From: Desertimonas flava
GTDB lineage: Bacteria; Actinomycetota; Acidimicrobiia; Acidimicrobiales; Ilumatobacteraceae
DNA: 54,126 nucleotides
Reading direction: 5' to 3'
Assembly: GCF_003426815.1 (NCBI RefSeq)
Contig: NZ_QKYK01000037.1
Span: forward strand, 1-54,126
The notes below the pieces were generated by a model. The model saw only the letters and a program-made list of their open reading frames with translations, searched no databases and was not told where the DNA came from. A program made the position numbers and the translations under genes. Below are positions 28,672 to 37,800 of the stretch, one piece after another. Numbering within the stretch: position 1 is the stretch's first letter; each line of letters begins with the position of its first letter.

Positions 28672-29158
28672 ACAAGTGATTCTCAGCCGTCTGGCGTCGC
28701 GTTTTCGGGCGCTCCTGTCGCTTCGTGGGTCCTGAACGGTGGAAGTGCCTACGGGGTGGGCCTCGGGGAGCGCGCTGGGTCGGCACTTCGGCGGGGCCGT
28801 CGCGCCTCTCTCGTCGTCTGCTGGCCGCAGGTTGGGCTGTGTCGCCGGTGACGGCTGCTGCTCCGAAGGTGAGGCGATCGACATAGTGGCCGGGTGGACG
28901 CTGGACACGTCGAGAATCTGGGGCTCGATCGTGCCATTCGGTGATCTAGGGCTGGATCGTGACGACAACCGTCACGATCCAACCCCCGAAACATCCCACG
29001 AGCCGCGCTGGCGTCGAGACCCCGAGGTTGGTGACGGAGAGTGCGGCAAGCGAGCGTCCTGGAGTTCGAGCGGGTAGGCGACCGGAGCGCCAGCGGAGGG
29101 AGCCGGCGCGCGCGGCCTGCGTGGCCAATGAGCTTCAGCGAATCGTTTGTAGGGAACG
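28672..29158. other. 487-bp region without a gene
   Basis: Between the convergent ends of glgC and imuB no reading frame looks like a gene in codon use or similarity. It contains a copy of repeat family D at 28914-28988. The rest has lower coding character and may be gene remnant. No tRNA or known RNA fold was recognised. Confidence 0.6.
28914..28988 (+). repeat. Palindromic repeat family D, copy 1
   Basis: It contains GATCGTGCCATTC (28927-28939) and a perfect 11-bp hairpin, GGATCGTGACG-ACAAC-CGTCACGATCC (28954-28980). The same arrangement with different outer arms is found between pyrB and pyrC (44244-44320). Confidence 0.8.
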
Positions 29159-30877
29159 CTAGAGATACGTGGCGAGGACCCACCAGCGGCCGCGGCGGGC
29201 GGCGAGGAGGCGAGCGGTGCCGTCGTCGGTGACCACCTGCAGACGGGCGAGGCGGCGATGACGGCGCGTGTCCCACCACCGTTCGTCGAGCGGCCACGGG
29301 CCGGCCCACGCGACGACCGTCTGTGGACGATGTGAGCCGACCGTGATCGCCGCCGGCGCCGCGCTGATCATCCCGCGGCCGTTGACGGTGACCGGACATC
29401 CGTCGGCGTCGACGAGTTCGGCGGCCGGCGGACGCTCACCGGTCGAACGGTCGAGCACCATCGCCGGTGACGGCGCCGGGATCGCCCCCGGCCACGGGTG
29501 GGTCTGGGCGACCGGAGGGCGCAGCCGTTCGGCGGTGTCGTCGGGATCGGTGACATCGACGGTGGTCGCCGGGATCCAGCGGTAGCGATCGCCGGGCAAC
29601 CGGCCGCCCTGCCACGCCGGCACCTTCACCGCCTCTTCGCCGACGATGCCGGCGAGATGGGCGATGGCGCGCGCCGCCCGCTCGTCGGCCGCCGACGTGC
29701 CGCCCCACAACGCCTGCTGATCACCGCCGGACGGCCGCAGCTCGACGGGATCGAGCCGCAGCAGGACCACACCGGCGGTGATGGCGCTGGGCGCCGACGA
29801 GGCGGACCCGGTGCCCACCGACATCGACGTGCCGTTGACCCAGCCGTCGAGCTGCCACCTCACCCGTTCGACCATGGCGAGCGGCGACAGTCCGCCGGCC
29901 CGGTACCAGGAGCGCTCGCTGCGCTCGCCGTGCTCGGTCTCGGCCGTCACCGCCAGCCGCACGCACGACAGGCCGGCGGCCTCGAGATCGTCGACCAGCT
30001 CGTCGGCCAGCTGCTTGCCGACGAACACCAGAGGTTCGAGTTGCAGCACCGGTTCGTCGAACGCTCGCTCCACCGCCCGCAGCGGCGTCGGCACACGTGT
30101 CTGCAGAGCGGTCTCGTCGGTGCCGGACGCGAGCGCATGGGCTCGGCCGCCGTCGGGGCCGAACCGGGCGGTCACGTCGGTGGCCGCCAGATCGGCGAGG
30201 TCACCGAGCGTGAGCAGGCCGAGGCGGGCGAAGAGCCCGACGAGGCCGGGATCGACGCCGCCCGTGTCGGCAAGCCAGTCGATCGCCAGCGGGGCGAGGA
30301 ACGCTGCCGTGGCGCCGGGTTCGACGATCTCGATGCGATCGCCCTGCCGGCGCGACGACGTCCCGCCCCGGCCTGGACGCGCCGGCGGAACGGTGGCGTC
30401 GGCAGCCCGGCGGGCGGCGGTGGCACTGGCGAAGCGGCCGTCGGCGACCCCCACGCCGTAGCCGTCGATCTCGCCGACGAGCTCGGCCACGTCGGCGACG
30501 ATCTGCTCGGTGAGTCGCTGGTCGCCGCCGAAGTAGCGCGACGGGCCTCGCGTGGCGATCGCCAGCCAGCCCGGCTCGACCACGTCGAGGCGGGGCGTGA
30601 ACCGCTCGATGGCCTGCACCACCGGTTCGAACAGGCGGGCGTCACGATCGGGATCGTCGTCGAGCAGCACCGCTTCGGGACAACGTTGCTGGGCGACACG
30701 GCGGCGCTGCCCGCGCTGCACTCCGGCCGCTGCCGCGGCGGGGGAGCAGGCGATCACCCGGTTGGCCCGCACCACCATCGCCGCCTGCGCGGGATCGATG
30801 GCTCCCGGTCCGGCCGCCGCCCTGGCGGCCACCACCGGCCAGCCCGACCACCACAGCGTCAGCGTCCGTTCGTTCAT
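29159..30877 (-). CDS. imuB: ImuB-like inactive Y-family polymerase (mutasome adaptor)
   Basis: This 572-residue Y-family polymerase relative has the palm/fingers and little-finger regions (TLTLWWSGWPVVAA at the start; ERFTPRLDVVEPGWLAI; GLLTLGDLADL helix-hairpin-helix). The acidic catalytic residues of true Y polymerases are not seen at the expected N-terminal position (LWWSGWP in place of a DxD-type start), as in ImuB, which links ImuA' and DnaE2 to the beta clamp. The C-terminal 150 residues form the ImuB-specific extension. ATG 30877 is 2 nt past the imuA' stop, so the two are co-translated. The longer open frame upstream overlaps imuA' and is rejected. Confidence 0.9.
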   Translation of the reverse strand: MNERTLTLWWSGWPVVAARAAAGPGAIDPAQAAMVVRANRVIACSPAAAAAGVQRGQRRRVAQQRCPEAVLLDDDPDRDARLFEPVVQAIERFTPRLDVVEPGWLAIATRGPSRYFGGDQRLTEQIVADVAELVGEIDGYGVGVADGRFASATAARRAADATVPPARPGRGGTSSRRQGDRIEIVEPGATAAFLAPLAIDWLADTGGVDPGLVGLFARLGLLTLGDLADLAATDVTARFGPDGGRAHALASGTDETALQTRVPTPLRAVERAFDEPVLQLEPLVFVGKQLADELVDDLEAAGLSCVRLAVTAETEHGERSERSWYRAGGLSPLAMVERVRWQLDGWVNGTSMSVGTGSASSAPSAITAGVVLLRLDPVELRPSGGDQQALWGGTSAADERAARAIAHLAGIVGEEAVKVPAWQGGRLPGDRYRWIPATTVDVTDPDDTAERLRPPVAQTHPWPGAIPAPSPAMVLDRSTGERPPAAELVDADGCPVTVNGRGMISAAPAAITVGSHRPQTVVAWAGPWPLDERWWDTRRHRRLARLQVVTDDGTARLLAARRGRWWVLATYL

Positions 30878-30879
30878 CG

Positions 30880-31656
30880 TCACCCAGCCGCCGAGTGCGA
30901 TGAGATGTCGGGTCGGTAGGCGGCCCCGACGCTCATCGCGTCGTCCACCGCGTTGACGGTCCCGCCACCCACCCGGCTGATCACGCCGCCCGGACCGGGG
31001 AGCCACAGCTCGGCGCGCCGCGGTCGGGGCGTGCGCCGACCGCTCGCCTCGACGACCACCCGTCGGGACCGGAGGTGGCCGGCGCCCGGCTCGATGCCTT
31101 CCCAACGGGCGCGGGCCGACCCCAGCTCGATGGCCGCCGACACCGGTCCCGGCCGGCCGACCACCACGACGACCGCACCGCGGGCCTTCCAACGAGCTTG
31201 CACCCGGGTCGCCATCGCCCGGCTGAGCATGTCGGGCACACGCGTGATGACGATCTCGAAGCCGTCGACGGTCGCCGTGATCAGCTCGGCCCACATGGTG
31301 CCGCGGTCACGGCCGCCGGTCGACCCTGCTCGCCCACGACCGGGATCGATCCGCACGATCCGCTCGAGGGGGATGCCGAACTCTGCGGCGGTCTCGAGCC
31401 CGAGCATCGGCACGTCGACGACGGCCAGCCATGAGCCGGCGGCGACGGCGCCCGAGACGGCGGCCAAGGCCAGCGACAGGGCCGCCGGCCCGCTGCTGAC
31501 GATCGCCTGACCGCGGACGAGGCCGCCCTCGGGAAGGAGCGTGGCCAGCGGCTCGACCACCGGCAACAGGCGGTCCTTGGCCAGCGCCGCGCCGGACAAC
31601 ACGGGCGCCGCCCAGTTGTCGGGGACCGCTGGTCGAGCCGTCGCCGTCCTGTCCAC
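30880..31656 (-). CDS. imuA': ImuA'-like mutasome protein
   Basis: This 258-residue RecA-fold-like protein matches actinobacterial ImuA', required with ImuB and DnaE2 for SOS mutagenesis. Visible are PEGGLVRGQAIVSSGPAALSLALAAVSGA (a degenerate Walker-A region, with SSGPAAL in place of a canonical P-loop) and WLAVVDVPMLGLETAAEFGI. It likely contributes protein contacts rather than ATP hydrolysis. GTG 31656 is 6 nt after a TATGGT -10 box, with a LexA box just beyond, so SOS induction is expected. Confidence 0.87.
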   Translation of the reverse strand: MDRTATARPAVPDNWAAPVLSGAALAKDRLLPVVEPLATLLPEGGLVRGQAIVSSGPAALSLALAAVSGAVAAGSWLAVVDVPMLGLETAAEFGIPLERIVRIDPGRGRAGSTGGRDRGTMWAELITATVDGFEIVITRVPDMLSRAMATRVQARWKARGAVVVVVGRPGPVSAAIELGSARARWEGIEPGAGHLRSRRVVVEASGRRTPRPRRAELWLPGPGGVISRVGGGTVNAVDDAMSVGAAYRPDISSHSAAG

Positions 31657-31662
31657 CCGTCC

Positions 31663-31668
31663 ACCATA
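31663..31668 (-). promoter_or_regulatory. -10 box of imuA'-imuB
   Basis: TATGGT on the minus strand lies 6 nt before the GTG at 31656. The LexA box starts 2 bp further upstream, so bound LexA would cover the promoter. Confidence 0.5.
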
Positions 31669-31669
31669 T

Positions 31670-31683
31670 CGAACTTTTGTTCG
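31670..31683. promoter_or_regulatory. LexA (SOS) box of imuA'-imuB
   Basis: CGAAC-TTTT-GTTCG is an exact match to the actinobacterial LexA operator CGAAC-N4-GTTCG. It lies immediately upstream of the imuA' -10 box. Confidence 0.85.
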
Positions 31684-31701
31684 TGGGCGATCAGGTGTTC
31701 G

Positions 31702-32343
31702 TCACGGCCCGGTCGCCAACTCGGCCGCCACCTGGGCGGCGACGGCGTCGCCGGCGATCGACAGGGCCTCGGTCGAACGCGACGCCCGGCCGAGCAGGAA
31801 CGCCCCTTCGAGGGCGATCAGGAAGTGCACCGCCGAGGTCCGCGCGGCGGCAGCCTGCATGCCGGCGTCGGTGAAGTACGACTCGAGCCAGGCCAGCCAG
31901 ATCTCGAACACGTCGTGGGTGGCCTGGCGCAGGCGATCGTTGGTGCTGGCCACCTCCAGGGCCACCGTGGCGACCGGGCAGGCGTCGGCGTAGTCGCTCT
32001 CACGGAGGTGATCGGCGGCTCCGGCGAACATCGCCCGGATCATCGCCGGCGGGTCGAGATCGGGGTCGAACGATTCCAGGGCGAGGTCGAGGTAGTAGTC
32101 GGCTGCGCCGCGGATGACCGCCTCGGCGAGCTCGTCTTTGCCGCCGGGGAAGTGGTGGTAGAGCGACCCGAACGGCGCGCCGGCCTGGACGGTCAGCTGC
32201 TTCAGCCCGGTCGAGGCGTAGCCCTGCCGGCGGAACAGTTCGGCTGCCGTGTCCAGCAAGCGCGCCTTGGTCGTCGATCTGGTCGTCGATCTGGTCGTCG
32301 ATCTGGTCGTCGATCTGGTCGTCGATCCGGTCCTCGATGGCAT
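31702..32343 (-). CDS. TetR/AcrR-family transcriptional regulator
   Basis: This 213-residue repressor has a helix-turn-helix at about 28-75 (LLDTAAELFRRQGYASTGLKQLTVQAGAP, FGSLYHHFPGGKDELAEA). The C-terminal ligand domain resembles the LmrA/YxaF group (ACPVATVALEVAS). A repeated RSTT segment of about 20 residues precedes the DNA-binding domain and comes from a 12-bp tandem repeat. It probably controls the divergent membrane-protein gene, whose promoter contains an 18-bp palindrome. The ligand is unknown. Confidence 0.88.
   Translation of the reverse strand: MPSRTGSTTRSTTRSTTRSTTRSTTKARLLDTAAELFRRQGYASTGLKQLTVQAGAPFGSLYHHFPGGKDELAEAVIRGAADYYLDLALESFDPDLDPPAMIRAMFAGAADHLRESDYADACPVATVALEVASTNDRLRQATHDVFEIWLAWLESYFTDAGMQAAAARTSAVHFLIALEGAFLLGRASRSTEALSIAGDAVAAQVAAELATGP
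32269..32340. repeat. 12-bp minisatellite at the TetR N-terminus
   Basis: GGTCGTCGATCT is repeated four times exactly (32269-32316), then two diverged units to 32340, directly before the start codon (32341-32343). It encodes RSTT repeats. Copy-number change keeps the frame and alters only the N-terminal tail. Confidence 0.9.
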
Positions 32344-32360
32344 GGCGTCAGCGTAGACCG

Positions 32361-32389
32361 TTGACTCGCTAGAGCGATCGTCCTAGTTT
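32361..32389 (+). promoter_or_regulatory. Promoter with embedded operator for the membrane protein gene
   Basis: TTGACT (32361-32366) and TAGTTT (32384-32389) are 17 bp apart, and the ATG follows the -10 box by 7 nt. Between them lies CTAG-AG-CGATCG-TC-CTAG (32369-32386), a palindrome with 14 of 18 positions symmetric. It overlaps the -10 box by 3 bp and suits a TetR-family operator. Confidence 0.55.
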
Positions 32390-32396
32390 GGTCGTC

Positions 32397-32825
32397 ATGG
32401 AACGGTTCACCAAGATCCTGACGGTCGTGCTCGTGGCCGCCGTCGTCGTCTCGGTCGTCCACTACGTCGACAACACGATCCGCTACGACCAGTTCGTCAG
32501 CGACGACCCCAACGTGGTGACCCGCCTGATCAAGCGTCCTGTCGTGCCGTTGGCGTGGGTCGCCTACACCGCCGCCCTGATCTGGGCCGTGCGGCAGTAC
32601 CGCGCCCGGCGGTACGACCGGGCCGCGCTCGGGTTCGCCGCCTATTCGGGGAGCGGCATCGTCGGTCTGCTGCACTTCACCGACGTGTCACCCTCCGAGT
32701 TCGACGCCTTCCAGCTCACGCACGTCATCGCCGACATCGTGCTGGGCATCGCCGTCCTGGCGTGCGCCGCGTGGTTGGCGTTCCATTCGCAGCCGAGCCG
32801 GACACCGGCGATCGACCCGTCGTGA
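32397..32825 (+). CDS. Small four-helix membrane protein
   Basis: This 142-residue protein has four predicted membrane segments (ILTVVLVAAVVVSVVHYV; VVPLAWVAYTAALIWAV; LGFAAYSGSGIVGLLHF; VIADIVLGIAVLACAAWLAF). Short polar loops include DNTIRYDQF. No family was recognised. It is divergent from the TetR gene and is its likely target, so a stress- or compound-responsive membrane role is plausible but unproven. ATG 32397 fits the leaderless promoter; the in-frame upstream GTG lies in the -10 box. Confidence 0.8.
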   Translation: MERFTKILTVVLVAAVVVSVVHYVDNTIRYDQFVSDDPNVVTRLIKRPVVPLAWVAYTAALIWAVRQYRARRYDRAALGFAAYSGSGIVGLLHFTDVSPSEFDAFQLTHVIADIVLGIAVLACAAWLAFHSQPSRTPAIDPS

Positions 32826-32832
32826 CGATCGG

Positions 32833-34008
32833 TCAGGCGAAGCGGTCGAGCGCGAACGGGCGGAGATCGTGCCGCGGCTCGGCACCGGTCGCCAGGTCGC
32901 CGAGCAGCGCGCCGATCGCCGGCGTGTACTTGAACCCGTGGCCCGAGCAGGGCGACGCGACCACGACGTTGTCGTGGTCGGGATGCCGGTCGATCACGAA
33001 GTGCTCGTCCGGAGTCTTGGTGTAGAGGCACGTCAGCGTCGACGCCACCGGGCCCGAGGCGGCGGGCAGGAAGCGATCGACCCAGCTGCGCAACGCGGCG
33101 ACCTCGTCGGCGGTGACGACGCGATCGACGTGATCAGGGTCGGTCGGAGTACCCGACACGCCGACCTTGAGGCCGTCGCCCGGCACCACCGGGATGCCGT
33201 ACATGGTGCCGCTGCGGAGGGCCGGGGTGCCCTCGCCGCTCGTCCCACCGCCGCCATCGAGGTCGCCGCCGTCGACGATGAACGGCGGCAGGCGATCGGG
33301 GGAGAACAGCTCTCGGTCGTGCGGTTCGAAGTAGGCGTTGACGACGCGGTTGGCCACGAGGGGGACGTCCAGTCGAGACACCCGTCCCGTCCATGCGCCG
33401 GCCGTGATCACCAGGCGATCGGCGGCGAACGTCTCGGTCGCTGTGGACACACCAACGCCGTCCGGCCCGGCCGTCCACGTGCTCACCGGCTGGCCGAAGC
33501 GGAGGTCGGCGCCGCGCCGGCGAGCCCGATCCTGCAGCGTGGCGACGGCGCGGGCGGCGTGCACGAAGCCCGCACCGGGCTCGAAGTAGCCGCAGTAGTC
33601 GTCGGGCACGGCGAAACCCGGGAACCGCGCGCTCACGTCCGGTCCGCTGAGCGACTCGTAGGGCAGCGACCAGGCGTCGGCGCTGGCCCGGAACGCGGCC
33701 AGCAGCTCGCAGCCCGGCGGGCCGAGGCGGATCGCTCCACACCGGACCAGCAGTTCGGTCGCTGTGTCCTCCTCGAGCTGGGCCCAGCGCTCGAAGGCGT
33801 CGAGGGCGAGCGGCACGTAGAACGGGCCTTCCTCGATCACCTGTCGGACGATGCGGTGGGTGCCGTGCGAGGAGCCGTTCGCGTGGCCGGGGCCGAACGC
33901 CTCGAGGCCGATCACGCTGACGCCGCGCCCGGCGAGCGCGTCGGCCGTGGCGCTCCCCATCGCTCCCAGCCCGACCACGATCACGTCCGCGTGTCCCTCG
34001 GCAGTCAC
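32833..34008 (-). CDS. FAD-dependent oxidase, sarcosine/N-methyltryptophan oxidase family
   Basis: This 391-residue flavoprotein should oxidise an N-methyl amino acid or related secondary amine, releasing formaldehyde and hydrogen peroxide. The dinucleotide motif VVGLGAMGSATADALAGRG is at the N-terminus. HGTHRIVR contributes to the flavin site. TCLYTKTPDEHFVIDRHP contains the cysteine expected to bind FAD covalently in monomeric sarcosine oxidase and MTOX. GHGFKYTPAIG is the C-terminal FAD/substrate motif. The length is normal. GTG 34008 is used. It is convergent with the membrane-protein gene, 7 bp apart. Confidence 0.9.
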   Translation of the reverse strand: MTAEGHADVIVVGLGAMGSATADALAGRGVSVIGLEAFGPGHANGSSHGTHRIVRQVIEEGPFYVPLALDAFERWAQLEEDTATELLVRCGAIRLGPPGCELLAAFRASADAWSLPYESLSGPDVSARFPGFAVPDDYCGYFEPGAGFVHAARAVATLQDRARRRGADLRFGQPVSTWTAGPDGVGVSTATETFAADRLVITAGAWTGRVSRLDVPLVANRVVNAYFEPHDRELFSPDRLPPFIVDGGDLDGGGGTSGEGTPALRSGTMYGIPVVPGDGLKVGVSGTPTDPDHVDRVVTADEVAALRSWVDRFLPAASGPVASTLTCLYTKTPDEHFVIDRHPDHDNVVVASPCSGHGFKYTPAIGALLGDLATGAEPRHDLRPFALDRFA

Positions 34009-34129
34009 CGGACCAGTCTCGCCGCCGGGAGTCCCGTGGTTCAGGACAACCGGGAGGATTCCCGGTGACCGTGGCAGGCGTGGGGCGTACCGTCGCCCTC
34101 GCGGTGGTCGCGAAAGGAACGGTGACGTG

Positions 34130-34840
34130 ATGGCCGGGTCGAACTACCAACACCCCGAACGGCGTCTCGGCGAAGGACCCGATCGGGACGGCGACGGCCT
34201 GTCGGACTCGTTCGAGCAGCGCTGGGGGTCGAATCCGGACAAGGCCGACCCCGATGGCGACGGGCTCAACGACTGGGCCGAGTGGTGGCTCGACACGAAG
34301 CCGAACGTCGCCGACACCGACGGGGACGGGTACGAGGACGGCGAGGATCTGGCATTCGGCGACCCGTTGCGACCCAACGCCGGCGGTGCCGCGCGGGCGA
34401 AGTTCATCGCCGACGTGCGCAAGCAGTTCGCCGCCGAGGGTTCCGACCGCGACCGTGACCTCGTGCGCGACTACTTGGAGGACCAGGCCGGCACCAAGCA
34501 GGACAATCCCGACAGCGACGGCGACGGGATCAGCGACGGCGTCGAGATGATGATGAAGACCCCGCAGCACAGCACGCCCGACGACACGACGGATCTCGAC
34601 GGCGCCATCGAGCGGCTGGGCAACCTCCGGGCATCCACCGACGCCCTGGGCCCATCCGGTGCGTCGAGCGGCATGGACGATCTGGCCGCCGACGTCGAGC
34701 CCCCGTCCTACGACGAGGCCGTGTCCTACGACGAGGCGGTGTCCTACGAAGAGGCGGTGTCCTACGACGAGGCGGACGTCGACGCCGAATTGGCGGGCGA
34801 CGACAGCGGCCTTGCGTCCGACGGCGACGCCTTCGCCTGA
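34130..34840 (+). CDS. Thrombospondin type 3-like calcium-repeat protein
   Basis: This 236-residue acidic protein has four to five calcium-binding TSP3-type repeats: DRDGDGLSDSFEQ, DPDGDGLNDWAEW, DTDGDGYEDGEDL and, after a charged helix, DSDGDGISDGVEM. The C-terminus holds four SYDEAV-type repeats (34706-34777) and an acidic tail. No signal peptide or membrane helix is visible, unusual for these repeats, which normally work outside the cell; a non-Sec export route or a cytoplasmic role is possible. ATG 34130 follows AAAGGA by 11 nt; GTG 34127 is an alternative. A perfect palindrome follows the stop by 5 nt. Confidence 0.8.
   Translation: MAGSNYQHPERRLGEGPDRDGDGLSDSFEQRWGSNPDKADPDGDGLNDWAEWWLDTKPNVADTDGDGYEDGEDLAFGDPLRPNAGGAARAKFIADVRKQFAAEGSDRDRDLVRDYLEDQAGTKQDNPDSDGDGISDGVEMMMKTPQHSTPDDTTDLDGAIERLGNLRASTDALGPSGASSGMDDLAADVEPPSYDEAVSYDEAVSYEEAVSYDEADVDAELAGDDSGLASDGDAFA
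34706..34777. repeat. 18-bp tandem repeat in the calcium-repeat gene
   Basis: Four units of TCCTACGACGAGGCSGTG encode SYDEAV (third unit SYEEAV; the last ends ADV). The frame is kept at any copy number. Confidence 0.9.
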
Positions 34841-34845
34841 CCGCG

Positions 34846-34876
34846 CTCCGAGATAGTGCCAGGCACTATCTCGGAG
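34846..34876. repeat. Perfect 31-bp palindrome, family F
   Basis: CTCCGAGATAGTGCC, then A, then GGCACTATCTCGGAG: 15-bp arms, 1-bp centre. The inner GTGCC-A-GGCAC matches the core of the palindrome at 50364 while the outer ten bases are wholly different. It fills the gap between two convergent genes, abutting the dnaE2 stop, and may terminate both. Confidence 0.85.
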
Positions 34877-37800
34877 TCAATGAAAGTCGCGGCTGGTGTG
34901 GAAGCCGGCGCCGGGGACCTGGAGGCGTTCGAGGTGGTCGGCGACGATGTTGATCACGCCTTCGGCTCGCTCGAGCCGGCCGCGGACCAGCATCGCCGGG
35001 GCCTCCTGGGCGACACGGCGGTACTGCGCCCACTTCTGCTTCCACACGACGACGTTGATGAGGCCGGTCTCGTCCTCGAGGTTGAGGAACGTGATGCCCT
35101 GCGCCGTCATCGGCCGCTGGCGGTGGGTGACGACGCCGGCCACCGTGACGTGCGATCCCGGGCGGATGCGCCGGAGATCCGTGGCGGTGACGACGCCCTG
35201 GGCCGCCAGTCGTTCGCGCACGAACACCGTGGGATGACCGTCGGGGGAGATGCCCGTCGACCAGAGATCGGCGATCGCCTCGGTCGCCGGCGTCATACCT
35301 GGGAGCTGCGGCGGTGCCGATCCGGTGACCACCCCGGCGAGGCGGCCGGGCCGTGACTGGGCCACGGCGCCGACGGCCCACAGTGCCTGGCGCCGCTCCA
35401 GCCCGAAGCTGCCGAACACCCCGGCGGTCGCCATCGCCTCCAGTTGCGGCAGCGTGAGCGCCGGCACGCGCCGCACCAGATCCTCGGGATCGCGGAACGG
35501 GCCGTCCTCGTTGCGCACCCGTTCGATCTCCTCGGCGATCTCGTCACCCACGCCCCGCACCGACGACAACCCCAGGCGCACGGCCAGAACATCGGGAGGG
35601 TGTGTCCCCACCGCCGCATCCGGAGGGTGAAGACCTGACGCTTCGGTGGGGCAAATACCCTCCGGTCGCCCGCACGGCTCCAGCGAGGCGCCGGCGCGGG
35701 AGAGGTTGAGGTCGGGCGTGCGGACCTCGACGCCGTGGCGGCGGGCGTCGCGCACCAGGCTGTGTGGGCTCCAGAACCCCATCGGTTGGGCGTTGAGCAG
35801 CGCCGCGCAGAAGGCGGCCGGTTCGTGGTACTTGATCCACGACGAGGCGTACACGAGGTAGGCGAACGACACCGAGTGTGACTCGGGGAAGCCGTAGTTG
35901 GCGAACGCCTTCATCTTCACGTACAGCTCGTCGGCGATGTCGCCGGTGATGCCGCGCTCGGCCATGCCGGCGTAGAGGCGCTCGCGCAGCTGCTCCATGC
36001 GCGCCGCCGAGCGCTTCGACCCCATCGCCTGGCGCAGCTCGTCGGACTCGGCCGGCGTGAACCCGGCGACGTCGATCGCCATCTGCATCAACTGCTCCTG
36101 GAACAGCGGCACGCCGAGCGTCTTCTTCAGGCTCTTCTCCAGCAGCGGGTGGGCGTAGGTGGTCGGTTCCTCGCCGTTGCGACGCCGGATGTAGGGATGC
36201 ACCGATCCGCCCTGGATCGGCCCGGGTCGGATGAGGGCGATCTCGACCACGAGGTCGTAGAACTCGCGGGGCTTGAGCCGGGGCAGCGTGGCCATCTGGG
36301 CCCGCGACTCGATCTGGAACACGCCCACCGTGTCGGCGCGGCACAACATGTCGTACACCTCGTCCTCCTGGGGGAGGTGGGCGATGTCGATCGTGTAGCC
36401 ACGGTGTTCGCGCACGAGGTCGATGGCGCCGTGGATCGCCGTCAGCATCCCGAGCCCGAGCAGGTCGAACTTCACCAGCCCGGCCGCCGCGCAGTCGTCC
36501 TTGTCCCACTGCAGCACCGAGCGGTCCTTCATCCGCCCCCACTCGACCGGGCAGACCTCGATGACCGGACGGTCGCACATCACCATCCCGCCCGAGTGGA
36601 TGCCGAGGTGCCGTGGCGCGTCCTCCAGCTGGGCGGCGAGGTCGAGCACCTCGGTCGGGATCTGGTTGCTCTCCTGCTGGGCCCGGGTGACGGCCACGGT
36701 GCCCCAGCCGTCGATGCGCTTGGCCCAGGCGTCCTGCTGGCCGGGGGAGTAGCCGAGGGCCTTGGCCATGTCGCGGATCGCCGAACGGGCCCGGTAGGTG
36801 ATGACGTTGGCCACCTGGGCCGTGTGGTGGCGGCCGTGCTTGGCGTAGACGTACTGGATCACCTCTTCTCTTCTGGAACTCTCGATGTCGATGTCGATGT
36901 CGGGCGGACCATCACGTTCCGGGGAGAGGAAGCGCTCGAACAGCAGTCCGAGCTTCACCGCGTCGGCGGCGGTGACCTGGAGGGCGTAACAGACCGCCGA
37001 GTTGGCCGCCGAGCCGCGTCCCTGACACAAGATGTCGTGCTCGCGACAGAAGCGGGCGATGTCCCAGACGACGAGGAAGTAGCCGGCGAATCCCAGGTGC
37101 TCGATGATCGCCAGCTCGCGGTCGAGCGTGTGCCAAGCCCTGGCGAGGAAGGAGTTCGGATCGGCACCGGGAGCCGGACGCGGTCCGTAGCGCAGGCGGC
37201 CGCCCTCCTCGACGAGCCGTCGCAGGTACTCCATCTCGCTGAGCCGACCACCGGCGTGATCGGGGTCGGGCGGGCAGTCGAACGGCGGGAGCGACGGGGC
37301 GACGAGACGCAAGTCGAACGCCGCCGCCCGGCCGATCTCGGCGGCGAGGGCGACGACGCCCGGGTAGCGGGCGAAGCGGCGTTCCTGCTCACGACCCGAA
37401 CGCAGATGGGCACCGGCCGATGCCGGCAGCCACGGATCGATCTCGGCGAGGCTGCGCCGTGACCGCACCGCCGCCAGCGCCGTGGCGAGGCGTCGCTGGT
37501 CGGGGGTGGCGTAGTGGGCGTTGGTGGTGGCGACGCAGTCGACGCCGTGGCGATGGGCGAGCTCGGCCAGGGCGTCGTTGCGGGCCGAGTCGAGCGGGTC
37601 GCCGTGGTCCCACAACTCGACGAGGACGCGGTCGCGGCCGAAGGCGTCGATCAGCTGCTCGAGGCGCCGGCCGGCGGCGGCCGGGCCGTCGGCGACGAGC
37701 GCGGCGGGGACGGCGCCCTTGCGGCATCCGGTGAGGACCCAGGCGTGGCCGGCCACGGTGTCGGCGACATCGGCCATCGTGAACTGCGGCGCCCCCTTCT

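Noticed and set aside
30878-31294. N-terminal extension of imuB (ORF from 31294)
   Set aside because: It lies over imuA' in another frame, is Arg/Gly-rich, and the ImuB family start is at 30877, 2 nt past the imuA' stop.
35577-35678. CGCACGGC repeated on both sides of repeat copy B in dnaE2, as a possible target-site duplication
   Set aside because: The copies are 94 bp apart, which is not a multiple of 3. Removal of the insert with one copy would break the dnaE2 frame, so I treat it as chance.
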